Shown: positions 36,427 to 45,477, numbered from the stretch's first letter. The stretch is DNA of 64,000 bases from Candidatus Tisiphia endosymbiont of Beris chalybata (GCF_964026555.1 NZ_OZ032159.1:1537457-1601456), one strand, 5' to 3'. Program-made: numbers and translations. Notes: a model not told the origin generated them from the letters alone.

Positions 36427-37649
36427 CTCAGTACATGACATAAAGGTTAACAAGGAAAAAAACAGTGGATAACGCATGATCAAAGTCCTATAACTTAAGT
36501 TGTCTAAGACTTAAGGAGAAGGAGAATGACTTCAGCGTTATCACAACTATTAGGAAACTATTTTTTTAAGAGTTTTGCAAGTATAAAATTAATCGAGCAG
36601 ATAATAACAGGATTGTTCTATGTCAGAGATGTCAATCTTACTCAACTAGCTTTGGTAGTTCAAGGAGCTGGCAATGATAATTCTCGATATCGCAAACTAC
36701 AAAGATTTTTTTCTGGCTTTAGTTTTTGTTATACTGCACTGGCTAAATTATTAGTAGCATTTGCCAAAATTGAATCAGAAAAATGGTTGTTGGCTTTGGA
36801 TCGTACTAACTGGAAATTTGGCAAGCTTGATATCAATATTTTAGTATTATCAATCTGCCATAATGGCATAGCTATACCAATCATGTGGGACATGTTACCA
36901 AAAACTGGCGTTTCAAATAGTGGTGAACGTCAGAAATTAATAGGTAGATTTTTGCAAGTATTTGGAGTAGAAAAAATATCAGCATTGCTTGGAGATCGTG
37001 AATTTATCGGTGATGACTGGTTGAAATTTCTAGCAGATCGTAATATTCCATTTTATATAAGAATTAAGCAAAATTTAACTATTGGTAGATCAGAAAACGA
37101 ATTAGTGACAGCAAATCCATTAGTAAAGAAGTTACAGAATAATGAATATAAAGTACTCAGAGGTAAGAGATATTTAGGTAAGAACTATAAAGGACCTAAA
37201 GTTTCTGTGGCTGCTTTGCGTAACGGAGAAGGAGAATTAGTAATTATAGCAACCAATGACAACCCCTATCAGGCCTTGGATATTTACAAAAAACGCTGGG
37301 AAATTGAAAATCTTTTTGCATGCCTTAAGACGCGTGGCTTCAACTTTGAAAATACCCATTTAGTACATTTGGATAGAATAAACAAATTATTAGGGATATT
37401 AGCTATAACTTTTACCTTTGCTTATACTGTGGGCTTATGGCGGCATTCTATCTGGCCTATAAAATTGAAAACTCACGGCAGAAAGGCTATGTCACCTTTT
37501 AGGTATGGACTTGATTACTTACGAAGAATATATTTAAACCAAGGGCAAATGTACAAGGAACTATCCAGCATTATTGATATATTTATCAAGCCTCTAATCC
37601 CCAAATTACCAACAATTATATCATGTTAACCTTTATGTCATGTACTGAG
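36427..37649 (+). mobile_element. IS4-family element, complete, with 9-bp target duplication
   Basis: The ends ctcagtacatgacataaagg and its inverse at 37649 are perfect for about 25 bp. The direct repeats ggcttatat lie at 36418-36426 and 37650-37658. Removing the element and one repeat rejoins an IS982-type transposase at GDKAYIS/KEIFNKLF. Confidence 0.92.
36526..37629 (+). CDS. IS4-family transposase
   Basis: 367 residues. The DDE motifs of IS4 are clear: LLALDRTNWKFGKLDINIL (first Asp), ISALLGDREFIGDDWLKFL (second Asp), and the Y-(2)-R-(3)-E-(6)-K signature in YKKRWEIENLFACLKTRGF. The frame is intact, the ends are perfect and a clean 9-bp duplication is present, so this insertion is recent and the element is probably active. 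The ribosome site AAGGAGAAGGAG precedes the ATG. Confidence 0.95.
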   Translation: MTSALSQLLGNYFFKSFASIKLIEQIITGLFYVRDVNLTQLALVVQGAGNDNSRYRKLQRFFSGFSFCYTALAKLLVAFAKIESEKWLLALDRTNWKFGKLDINILVLSICHNGIAIPIMWDMLPKTGVSNSGERQKLIGRFLQVFGVEKISALLGDREFIGDDWLKFLADRNIPFYIRIKQNLTIGRSENELVTANPLVKKLQNNEYKVLRGKRYLGKNYKGPKVSVAALRNGEGELVIIATNDNPYQALDIYKKRWEIENLFACLKTRGFNFENTHLVHLDRINKLLGILAITFTFAYTVGLWRHSIWPIKLKTHGRKAMSPFRYGLDYLRRIYLNQGQMYKELSSIIDIFIKPLIPKLPTIISC

Positions 37650-37658
37650 GGCTTATAT

Positions 37659-37953
37659 ATCAAAGGAGATATTTAACAAACTTTTTGCTAAAAGCTTACG
37701 TTTATTTACCAGTATTCGCAAAGATATGACAAAACATTTACTTGGAATAGAAGATAAAGTACTGTTAAAGAAAAGAGCTCTAATTGAGTCAGTATTTAAT
37801 GTACTCAAAAATTGCATGAATCTAGAGCATGCAAGAAATAGATCACCTGTTAATTTTCTAATCCATATTTTGGCTTGTGTGGTAGGATATGCTATTAAAA
37901 AACTTAGCTTGAAATTAGTTACTTCTGCTAATCCTCCTTTGTTCTTATCCTAA
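37659..37953 (+). pseudogene. IS982-type transposase, C-terminal fragment
   Basis: KEIFNKLFAKSLRLFTSIRK, then LKKRALIESVFNVLKNCMNL with the catalytic Glu, and EHARNRSPVNFLIHILACVV. It is the continuation of the 36298-36426 fragment. Confidence 0.75.
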
Positions 37954-38132
37954 ACTTGCATTATTAACGATAGAAGTTGCTTAGAAGTCTTACTTAAAGC
38001 TTTACCAGTATTATTTTTCAGATCATGCCATTCTGGAGGAACAAAATTACCGACGAAATTATAGAAGATAGTATCGTTGTTACCATAAGTAGAAATTTGA
38101 GGGACAAAAGGAAGGGTGACTAATTGCTGCAT
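37950..38132 (-). pseudogene. Replication-initiator-like protein, N-terminal remnant
   Basis: It begins QQLVTLPFVPQISTYGNNDT, then IFYNFVGNFVPPEWHDLKNN and TGKALSKTSKQLLSL, and breaks at the IS982-type end. It is a close homologue of the start of the gene at 38492 (SIFYNFVGNFVPPEWRDLKG). A GGAGAG ribosome site precedes its ATG (38132). It lies in inverted orientation to that gene, with the tRNA-Pro fragment between them. Confidence 0.75.
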
Positions 38133-38270
38133 AATCTCTCCTTCTGAACATCAGATCCAGAAAGGGTTTTAGAGCAATTATAGTACCTATAACTTAATGG
38201 TAAACCAGCATATAGGCAGTATATGGAATTTTTGCTAAAATTAGGAAACGCTCAAAAGCTGAGAGATATG

Positions 38271-38320
38271 TGGTCGGGGCAGAGAGATTTGAACTCCCGA
38301 CCCTCTGGTCCCAAACCAGA
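38271..38320 (-). other. 3' fragment of tRNA-Pro (TGG), likely attachment-site remnant
   Basis: Read on the minus strand: anticodon arm TCTGGTTTGGGACCAGA (anticodon TGG), GGGTC, T arm GGGAGTTCAAATCTCTC, acceptor half TGCCCCG, A and CCA. The sequence upstream of the anticodon stem does not form a D arm or a matching 5' acceptor strand, so only the 3' half of a tRNA-Pro gene is present. Integrases of mobile islands commonly leave such 3' tRNA ends as attL/attR copies. Confidence 0.75.
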
Positions 38321-38491
38321 ATCGCAGCAGATAAATCAGCACCTTACAACCCGCTTATCACTAAGCTTTTTTAAATTTGATGATTTTACCAAACAATCCA
38401 TATGCTGTGTATATGCTGCTAATAGTTTAAAAAAACATAATTTTAATTGCTTTAAACCCCTTATCAGATCTGGTTTCCAGCTAGGGGGTTT

Positions 38492-39660
38492 ATGCTAAGA
38501 TTATGCAGCTCACCTTCCAATACCCCTGTTGCTACTTGTGACAATAATAGCATTTTCTATAATTTTGTCGGCAATTTTGTGCCACCTGAGTGGCGTGATC
38601 TTAAAGGTAGTGGTAACAAAGCTTTAAGTAAAACGGCTAAGCAATTATTGTCGCTAGTAGTTTTTCGCTTGCAGGTTTGTTATAATAGCGGTAATAATCT
38701 GGAAGATAATGAATTACAGGAATCGTACCATTTTTTTGAACAATCATTAGGGGTTTGTCAAAGGCGTATTAGGCAATGTATGCTTGAGTTGCAAGAAGGA
38801 GGTTTTATTCATTTGTATAATGCAACTATAGTTAAGCAACATGTTAAATGTCGTAACACCCCATGTATTAAATTAGCAAAAAATTTTCAGCCTTACCCGA
38901 AAAAATTTTCGCATGAAGCTGAAAAAAATTTCGGGTCAACCCGAAAAAAATTTCAGCCACACAATATTATAGATATTAATAATAAATCTAATATATCTAG
39001 ATCTAGCGAATCTGAGGTTTTAAAAAATGTTCATGAAGAAAATGAGCCAGTCCAGTCACAAGAGCAAATAGAACAGCACCAAGAACCAGCAGAACCGCCA
39101 CTAGCATCATCCTGTGAGGAATCACAAGGAACTCTTCTTCCTAGCGAGGGGCAAGGGTTAGCAGAAAAGAGGATTAGCAACATTGAGGATCTGACTAAAA
39201 AGGCTTACGCAGCTGAAACAACGTTAGCTGCTAGCCTTACATCTGTGATAGAGAAAATGCCTAATCCCAATGGCAATGATTCAGTAATCTCCCCATCTCT
39301 TAACGCTTCAGTGCCTTTGAACAATAAGGGCTGGTTCAAAAGAAAAAGATTAGCAGATTTTTATCCATTAACTGAGGAAGATGCGGATTTACTGCAGTTA
39401 AGGTCAAATCGTGAATTCAACTTGAATTTTATCAACAAGTTGCTCTTAAAATTAGCAGATCAGTATCCTAATCATCAGTTTGGTAATAAAAAAGTGCTGC
39501 TGAACTATATGACTAAAGCCTTAGTGCATGAATTTCGAGAAAGTAGCAAGGTTAATAACAACAATTTTCAGTTCAAATCTAACGATCCAGAAAAACTAAA
39601 AGAGCAATATTTGGAAAAGATAGAACGCAGCCTCGATACTAGCAAGCAAGCACAATTAAA
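38492..39660 (+). pseudogene. Replication-initiator-like (rickettsial DnaA-like) protein, N-terminal part; gene split by IS982
   Basis: About 390 residues before the IS. A winged-helix-like N-terminal domain (IFYNFVGNFVPPEWRDLKG; SKTAKQLLSLVVFRLQVCYN; SLGVCQRRIRQCMLELQEGG) is followed by a low-complexity linker rich in Glu/Gln. A helical domain comes next (RLADFYPLTEEDADLLQLRS; NREFNLNFINKLLLKLADQY). Proteins of this layout are called DnaA-like and occur on rickettsial plasmids and RAGEs, presumably as replication initiators. The IS982 element (39661-40649, duplication aattaaa) cuts it, and the frame continues at 40657. The ATG at 38502 aligns better with the paralogue start (MQ) but is out of frame, so a 1-bp indel near the start is also likely. 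Confidence 0.72.
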
Positions 39661-40649
39661 ACGCCATGTTCGACTTTTTTTTAGCAGGTAACTAATTTTT
39701 CGAGTTGTGTTGGCACAAGTTTTAAAGACTTTGTCAAAAATGTAGCAATAGTATGAGCAAGTAATTTTCTAGCGATGCGAGATTGTAGATGCCAGTAACT
39801 CTTAACTCTGATAGCATTAATAGCAAAACGTTCTGTAAGCTGACCAATAACAGTTTCAATTAAACGACGAGTAGCAGTAATCCATTTAAGGAAATTCTTG
39901 GATCTATTATCCTTCATATTCTTTTTTAAAGGTGTTTGTAAATCAATGTTTTTGGTGGCCAACTCATCTTTTAAATCCTGACCAAGATAGCCTTTATCGC
40001 CCAGTACCATGCCACTAATATTAGGAGACATTACTTGCAGAGCTTCACGTTCAGACCCATTAGCAGGAGTTATCATGAATCCAGCTATTCGACCTTCTTC
40101 ATTAATTAATACGTGTCCTAGAAAACCGTAATAATAGCTATCTTTCGAAGCGCAGTACCCATAGTCAGCGTATTCCTTAAAACATCGCCCTCTCGTTGCT
40201 CGGGCCAAATTTATTACAGGAATCGGTACCCCATCTATCATATGCAGATCTGATTTGCTTGCACTCTTAAACAAGTCGGCAAGCAGCATGTTCTTAATAG
40301 ATAAAAGACCGCTACATTGCTTCACATAAGACGGTCTACTCTTTAGATTGGGAAACCATTCTTGAAAATGACGTTTAAAATATTCCCATATCTGCTTGTC
40401 TTGGTGCAAACCGATAAATTCTCCCACCACTTCCATTGTTAATGCTTCCACGTCACTTAAGCAAGGTGGAAATCCTGCTTTCCTTACTTTGATATTTTTG
40501 GTTATTATAGTCATTTTTTCTTCTATGAAACAATACACAGTAATGATAAACTCTTCTAGGGTCATAGCTTCTTTCTCGATAATTGAACTATGACCTTATT
40601 AGGCTATCCTATTCTTTTGTCAATCTTAAAAAAAAGTCGAACATGGCGT
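39661..40649 (-). mobile_element. IS982-family element (989 bp) with 7-bp target duplication
   Basis: The ends acgccatgttcgac/gtcgaacatggcgt, with the direct repeat aattaaa at 39654-39660 and 40650-40656. Clean insertion in the replication-initiator-like gene. Confidence 0.95.
39681..40565 (-). CDS. IS982-family transposase (989-bp element)
   Basis: 294 residues, the same sequence as the copies at 26134, 45498 and 56907. The catalytic motifs [18 protein letters not shown] and [10 protein letters not shown] are intact. The clean target duplication shows that this insertion happened by transposition and has not been rearranged since. Confidence 0.93.
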   Translation of the reverse strand: MTLEEFIITVYCFIEEKMTIITKNIKVRKAGFPPCLSDVEALTMEVVGEFIGLHQDKQIWEYFKRHFQEWFPNLKSRPSYVKQCSGLLSIKNMLLADLFKSASKSDLHMIDGVPIPVINLARATRGRCFKEYADYGYCASKDSYYYGFLGHVLINEEGRIAGFMITPANGSEREALQVMSPNISGMVLGDKGYLGQDLKDELATKNIDLQTPLKKNMKDNRSKNFLKWITATRRLIETVIGQLTERFAINAIRVKSYWHLQSRIARKLLAHTIATFLTKSLKLVPTQLEKLVTC

Positions 40650-40656
40650 AATTAAA

Positions 40657-41188
40657 GCGGAAAATTGCGGGAGTATTTGAAGCTAATACGGCTTATGAGT
40701 TATTGAATTCTTGTGAATTTAAAGGAGAAGAGCAAGATCAGTATCAGCTGCAGTTACTGAAGGATATCAGCCTGTCAGAACATATCAAAACTAAGGTATT
40801 AGAGCAAGTACAAGCGGTTTATGGTAATAAAATTAAACAACTACAAATATTACCCTTTAAGCCAGTGACAGCCGCCAAACAAGAGATTAAAGATATTAAT
40901 GATTTGTCAGGACTGAATAAGCTAGATCCAGCTTCAGTATGGTATAAGGTCAGGCGATCTTTACTTGAAGAACATGGTCAATGTGTAGATAGTAATACCT
41001 TCAGTAAATTAGCAGTGGTAGAAGAAGATAAGGTTACCAGCCAAGTAATTCTTAAACCCAATACGCCCTTTATTGAGTATTTAGTAAGACAGCGTCATAT
41101 GGGAGATTTAAGATTGGCTTTTCAAGCCCAAAATTTTACTTTTAAGCTGGAGCAAGCAGATAAGGAGAGCAAATTAATGGAACTGTAA
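40657..41188 (+). pseudogene. Replication-initiator-like protein, C-terminal part
   Basis: It continues the 38492 gene after the IS: LKRKIAGVFEANTAYELLNS, then CEFKGEEQDQYQLQLLKDIS and LSEHIKTKVLEQVQAVYGNK. It ends with a domain holding DPASVWYKVRRSLLEEHGQC, then NTFSKLAVVEEDKVTSQVIL and KPNTPFIEYLVRQRHMGDLR. This tail resembles the C-terminal module shared by rickettsial DnaA-like plasmid proteins. Precise removal of the IS with one aattaaa copy gives one frame of about 565 codons. The frame upstream of the first Met (40703) is open to the IS border. Confidence 0.72.
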
Positions 41189-41220
41189 CAGGTTGGATAA
41201 ATATGTTTATTCCTACAAAT

Positions 41221-42015
41221 TTAGTAATTTGTAATAATTACTTCATAAGAGGTTTTCCGTTTTTCTGGAATAGAATATTTTATATCTACCGTACGGAGAT
41301 TAAAGCCTTGATAGAGATCTCTGATAAAAGCTGTGTCACTATTAGAGATCATGAGTTGAACCCCTTTGCTATCTAGTTCTTTAGCAAAATCTCGTAATCT
41401 TATTTGCTCATTTTCATCGAAAGGTAATGTGGTATAAAATGTTTCACCTGATTGATGGTAAGGTGGATCTAAATATACAAAATCGTTCTTTGTAGGTTCA
41501 ATGAAGGAAAAATCTATAGCGTAAATGTAGGTGTTGTGTAAAAAACTGCTACATTGACGTAGTCTGTTATCCAGATCAGAATTAGCATGAATTTTGCTCG
41601 AAAAAGATACCGCCAGTTTACCATCTTTCTTTACACGGTAAATACCTTTGAAGGCATATCTATTAAGATATATGAACCTTGCAGTAATGCTAAGTGGATT
41701 ATTAACATTATTATCCCTAACCTGATAGTAATAGTCTTTTGAGTGATTTGCTTGATGGGATTCTAATAATTTACTCACTTCAGCTGGATCTTTTTTAACA
41801 GCATTGTAGCTAGTCACTAAATCAAGATTAATATCGGATAGGAAACATTTGTTGAACATGTGCTTTACTTGGAAAAATAATGCACCACCACCAAGGAACG
41901 GTTCGTAATAATTATTTAACCCTGATGGAATATGTTCAATTAGCTTATCAGTGATTTTTCTTTTTCCGCCAACCCATTGTAAAAATGGCTGCAGTTTATT
42001 AGCAGTAGGTAGCAT
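41221..42015 (-). CDS. DNA adenine N6-methyltransferase (D12 class, Dam-like)
   Basis: It transfers a methyl group from S-adenosylmethionine to the N6 of adenine in a short DNA site, probably GATC if truly Dam-like. It has 264 residues, the usual D12-class length. Motif X is QPFLQWVGGKRKITDKLIEH, motif I is YYEPFLGGGALFF and the catalytic motif IV is DFVYLDPPYHQ (about residue 183). A target-recognition region lies between them (RYAFKGIYRVKKDGK). The gene is intact and divergent from the kinase-like gene at 42367. No cognate restriction endonuclease is seen, so it is an orphan methylase, common RAGE cargo. It could protect the element or modify gene expression. Confidence 0.92.
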   Translation of the reverse strand: MLPTANKLQPFLQWVGGKRKITDKLIEHIPSGLNNYYEPFLGGGALFFQVKHMFNKCFLSDINLDLVTSYNAVKKDPAEVSKLLESHQANHSKDYYYQVRDNNVNNPLSITARFIYLNRYAFKGIYRVKKDGKLAVSFSSKIHANSDLDNRLRQCSSFLHNTYIYAIDFSFIEPTKNDFVYLDPPYHQSGETFYTTLPFDENEQIRLRDFAKELDSKGVQLMISNSDTAFIRDLYQGFNLRTVDIKYSIPEKRKTSYEVIITNY

Positions 42016-42279
42016 AACTTTTACCGTATAAATGATAACAAATTATATCATAAATGCGACTGAAATGCCAGTGGTAATGCGGGATGTAGAGCTTTTTTCT
42101 GCTACTAAAGCGCAATATTATCACTGTATTTTTTTGGGGGTTTTGAGAAATCTGTCTCTAATTTGCAGCTCTTGAGAAGTTGTTGGAAAAATCTCGATAT
42201 CGGCTTAAGAAATCCTCTGTACTCCTCATATTAATGGTGATATCTCTGCTGATTAGATACTTGCGCTAATATAGTATCA
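42016..42279. other. Divergent intergenic region, no gene
   Basis: Upstream of the methylase gene. It contains gttttgagaaatctgtctc and short T-runs but no recognisable element before the inverted repeat at 42280-42330. Confidence 0.4.
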
Positions 42280-42330
42280 AGCACAGGAGGGACGTTCAAA
42301 TCGAGGAATTCACACATTACCTCCTGTGCT
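42280..42330. promoter_or_regulatory. Long-loop inverted repeat between divergent genes
   Basis: AGCACAGGAGG and CCTCCTGTGCT (11 bp, perfect) are 29 nt apart and end 36 bp before the kinase-like start. It could be an operator with two half-sites, or an mRNA hairpin that hides the AGGAGG-like sequence. Confidence 0.45.
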
Positions 42331-42366
42331 ACCACTTTTGTAACCAAAAATAGTTAGAGCCATTTT

Positions 42367-43335
42367 ATGACAGATAATGTTAAAAATCAACAACAACAGC
42401 AAAATCAAAGTGCAGAAAAAGGCTGGATCGTTAAACTCGCTCCAATATTTGCCACATTGATACCAGCATCTAGTCAAGACCGGGATATAATCGGCGACCA
42501 TGAGCATTATATCAATATTACTAAATTCAAAAGCCTAGAACTCGAATTGCAAAACACAAGAAAAAAGTTGCAAGTAGATGAACTAATTAAAATAAAGTTA
42601 CTCAAAAATATTAGCAATAATATTAGTACTCCTGCTAAGGAAATTTTTAGGCAATTAGTTCAGTTTTATGAGGGAGAGCAAAATCCTGAAACAAAAAATC
42701 ATTTGGCTAATATTATGGATGACGCTAAAGTTTTGCTAGATTCCTCTAATGATCTATATGAGTTTTTGCAATGTTATATAGGGCTAACTTCTGTAGCTTT
42801 AAAGGAATTTAATCCTAAAAAATTAATAGAGCAATCAATAGAAAAAGCAACACCAGCCGCATTGTATAAGGGGATAAGGTTAGTATCTAATATTCATTAT
42901 GAAATGCCAGACATTGTTATTGGGGATAGCTACCGCTTGCAAGCAATATTGGATCAGCTAATTAGCAACAGTATTAAATTTACTGACGAAGGTATGGTGA
43001 TAATTACTGCTAATCTATTTCCTGTGAGCAGCTTTAAAGATAACCATGATTTTGATGTTTTAGAGCAAAATCATAGAGATAGGATATTACAACTTATGGT
43101 CCACGATACTGGAATAGGCCTTCTTAAAGAAAAGCAGCAAGATATGAGTGAAGAGTTCGAAAGTTTTGATTCTGCTATGCAATATAAAGTATTAGGTTTA
43201 GGGTTAATGTGTGTGAAACAGTTGATCCACGAAATGAATGGAAAGATTGTCCTTAGCAGCATCGAGGGTAAAACCACCACTATTGAGTGTAAAATACCGG
43301 TGCAATTGCCAAACAGTACTGATGAGTTAGCCTAA
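42367..43335 (+). CDS. Histidine-kinase-like protein lacking the phospho-acceptor His
   Basis: A 322-residue soluble protein with no receiver domain and only a short hydrophobic patch at residues 21-34. A helix at about 50-80 leads to KLLKNISNNISTPAKEIF, where kinases have SHEIRTP: the His position is Asn84. The HATPase_c domain is good: N box LQAILDQLISNSIKFTDEG, G1 MVHDTGIGLL, G2-like KVLGLGLMCVKQLIHEMNGK, then FTTTIECKIP-type strands. It probably binds ATP but cannot autophosphorylate on the normal His, so a scaffold or regulator role is more likely. No response regulator gene is adjacent. RAGEs often carry histidine kinase genes, which fits the location. The start codon lacks a clear ribosome site. 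Confidence 0.8.
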   Translation: MTDNVKNQQQQQNQSAEKGWIVKLAPIFATLIPASSQDRDIIGDHEHYINITKFKSLELELQNTRKKLQVDELIKIKLLKNISNNISTPAKEIFRQLVQFYEGEQNPETKNHLANIMDDAKVLLDSSNDLYEFLQCYIGLTSVALKEFNPKKLIEQSIEKATPAALYKGIRLVSNIHYEMPDIVIGDSYRLQAILDQLISNSIKFTDEGMVIITANLFPVSSFKDNHDFDVLEQNHRDRILQLMVHDTGIGLLKEKQQDMSEEFESFDSAMQYKVLGLGLMCVKQLIHEMNGKIVLSSIEGKTTTIECKIPVQLPNSTDELA

Positions 43336-43471
43336 AACAAGTTGCTGTAAGCCTTATAAACTTACAGCAATAAATTATTTGCTTAAATTACTTAGTGGTC
43401 TAATTTATTTATGCTATAATTTCTTATAGTTTAAAGATCTACAGTAATTCTTAAATATAATAACCAATAGT

Positions 43472-45325
43472 ATGATCAGTCAACTTTCAGATATTAATTC
43501 AATACATCAAGATATTAGCCCTGTCGCTATTGGTAATAAGCTACCTAGAATGAGGGTTGGTACTGATGACTTTAAAACATTGTTGTTAAATAGCGATGTA
43601 TTTGTTGATAAAAGTTTAATGATCAAAGAATTGCTAGAAGACAGTGGTGATGTAATTCTTATTACCCGTCCAAGGCGCTGGGGTAAGAGCTTGAATATGA
43701 ATATGCTCCAAAAATTCTTTGAAATAGAGGTAGATGAAGATGGGGGGCCTTTACCGAACGAGCAGAAGTTAAATAACAAGTTATTTATTGGCGGTACAGT
43801 AGATTTAGGTTTTGATGAAACTAAAGAGCTTAAACCTTTAAAAATTGCCAGTATTGCAAATGCAATGAAACGTCAAGGACAATGCCCAGTTATTTCCATA
43901 AATTTCAAGGATGTTAAGGGTAGTAGTTACCAGGAGATAGAGAATGGAATAAGGAAGCAAATTATTAAATTATTTGCGAATCATTACTACTTAAGACGTT
44001 ATCTAATGAAAGATATAGAGCTGCTAAATAATGCTCAAAAAGAAATATTAGAACGGTATTTTGCAGGCACGTTTGATCCGGAAGACCTTAAGGATAGTTT
44101 GAAATTTTTAAGTGAATTACTTTTTATGCATTTTGGTCAGAAAGTTTATATACTAATTGACGAGTATGATACACCAATTAATAGTGCATACCGTAAATTT
44201 GGCCACAAGCCTGAAGAGTTTGAACAAGTGCTTGAACTATTCCGTGGAATATTTGGTAGTGGCCTTAAAACTAATACACGTTTAGAAAAAGGAGTAATTA
44301 CTGGTATATTACGGATTGCTAAAGCGAATTTATTCTCAGATTTAAACAACGTAAGTGAATATACTTTATTAGATGACGATTTTTCTAAGTTCTATGGTTT
44401 TACTCAAACAGAAGTTGATGAGTTATTAACAAAAGTACCAACTACAACTGATCCACAAAAGATTAAAGATTGGTATAATGGTTATACATTTGGCGGGGAA
44501 GTCATTTACAACCCATGGTCAATTATGCAATGTTTAGCGCATAAGGGTAAGCTTGATCATTATTGGCTAGATAGCGGTGGGACCTCACTTGTTGACAAAG
44601 CATTATTGTCAGATGAGATGCAGGAAGACTTACAAAACTTAATTACCGGTAAAAATATCACTTCAACTATTGTGAAACAAATAAGTTTTGCTGACATTAA
44701 TAAACCAGTGGGATTATTAAGCTTATTACTGTTTAGTGGTTATTTAAATCCAAATGCAAAAAATCCAGAAGAAAATATTTATGAGTTATCAATACCCAAT
44801 AAAGAAGTGCGGTATATATATAATGCTCGAATGTTACAATGGGTTACTGATCAGTTAAAGATTGATAGCTCTAGGTATTATTCCTTTGTGAGTTTACTGC
44901 CTGCTGCTAGGCTAGAGGAATTTAAAGAGAAACTACAAAAATGGTTGTTAAATTCCACGAGTTTTCACCAGACAGGAATTGCACGAGCTGAATTATTTTA
45001 TAGTGGTTTTATGCTTGGTTTAATGAATATGTTAGGATCCGATTATATTATAGAAAGTGAGCGAGAAACAGGCAGTGGTAGGGCTGATATTATATTACTA
45101 CCTAAAATAGGTAAGAATGACAACGCGATTATCATTGAGTACAAGGTCTCTAAAGTAGCAGAAGAACTAGAATTTGCAGCTAAAGCTGGTTTGCTACAAA
45201 TCAATGATAAAAAATATGATACTAAAATAAAAGAACAAGTCCATGTTAAGAAGATCATCAAAATTTCTCTAGCTTTTTGTGGCAAGGAAGTTGCTATGCA
45301 ATATCAGATTGATCAAATTTCTTAA
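43472..45325 (+). CDS. AAA-ATPase and PD-(D/E)XK nuclease-like protein (AAA-ATPase_like/DUF1703)
   Basis: A 617-residue two-domain protein. The N-terminal ATPase begins LPRMRVGTDDFKTLLLNSDV and FVDKSLMIKELLE. It has the P-loop VILITRPRRWGKSLNMNML (about residues 66-84) and Walker B KVYILIDEYDTPINSAY. A middle region contains DWYNGYTFGGEVIYNPWSIM. The C-terminal nuclease-like domain shows ETGSGRADIILLP and NAIIIEYKVSK, the D and ExK of a PD-(D/E)XK core. Families of this type are widespread in intracellular and gut bacteria, often in many copies. The role is unproven; defence or mobile-element biology is suspected. It appears complete, and its stop overlaps the convergent traD stop. Confidence 0.9.
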   Translation: MISQLSDINSIHQDISPVAIGNKLPRMRVGTDDFKTLLLNSDVFVDKSLMIKELLEDSGDVILITRPRRWGKSLNMNMLQKFFEIEVDEDGGPLPNEQKLNNKLFIGGTVDLGFDETKELKPLKIASIANAMKRQGQCPVISINFKDVKGSSYQEIENGIRKQIIKLFANHYYLRRYLMKDIELLNNAQKEILERYFAGTFDPEDLKDSLKFLSELLFMHFGQKVYILIDEYDTPINSAYRKFGHKPEEFEQVLELFRGIFGSGLKTNTRLEKGVITGILRIAKANLFSDLNNVSEYTLLDDDFSKFYGFTQTEVDELLTKVPTTTDPQKIKDWYNGYTFGGEVIYNPWSIMQCLAHKGKLDHYWLDSGGTSLVDKALLSDEMQEDLQNLITGKNITSTIVKQISFADINKPVGLLSLLLFSGYLNPNAKNPEENIYELSIPNKEVRYIYNARMLQWVTDQLKIDSSRYYSFVSLLPAARLEEFKEKLQKWLLNSTSFHQTGIARAELFYSGFMLGLMNMLGSDYIIESERETGSGRADIILLPKIGKNDNAIIIEYKVSKVAEELEFAAKAGLLQINDKKYDTKIKEQVHVKKIIKISLAFCGKEVAMQYQIDQIS

Positions 45326-45477
45326 TTTTCTTCTGGTTTGATTATCTCAAGTTCATATTCTATATCCAGCAAACCATTTTTTAGGGATCCGATATCTAAT
45401 ACATGCCCATACCACTCTTTTCGCAAACTATTCCACTTAAGGCCATATTGTCTGATGTGGGTACGGGTTGACTCGTT
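45322..45477 (-). pseudogene. traD: Conjugal transfer protein TraD (Ti type), C-terminal part
   Basis: The minus strand outside the IS reads ESTRTHIRQYGLKWNSLRKE, then WYGHVLDIGSLKNGLLDIEY and ELEIIKPEEN, to TAA at 45322-45324. With one copy of the actcgtt duplication removed it joins the N-terminal part (FTSKPNE/STRTHIRQY) in frame. Confidence 0.75.

Larger units (their letters stand above)
35719..37960 (+). mobile_element. Degenerate IS982-type element, split by other insertions
   Basis: The ends gcgagtttaggataagg (about 35719) and cttatcctaaacttgc (about 37960) are near-inverse. Pieces of one transposase lie at 35825-35995, 36298-36426 and 37659-37953. They are separated by an IS5-type fragment with a 146-bp palindrome, and by a complete IS4 element. 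Confidence 0.6.

Noticed and set aside
38271..38340. A complete tRNA-Pro gene
   Set aside because: The 3' half is perfect, but no D arm or 5' acceptor strand pairing with TGCCCCG is present.
38223..38498. 91-codon plus-strand frame with SGQRDLNSRPSGPKPE
   Set aside because: This peptide is the usual false translation of the antisense of tRNA-Pro. The DNA is a tRNA fragment, not a gene.
41221..42015. A restriction-modification pair
   Set aside because: The methylase has no restriction endonuclease next to it; the nearby PD-(D/E)XK protein belongs to another family and lies beyond a kinase-like gene.
42310..42507. 65-codon minus-strand frame with a hydrophobic stretch
   Set aside because: It is antisense to the start of the kinase-like gene; the hydrophobic run comes from the CAA-rich codons read backwards.
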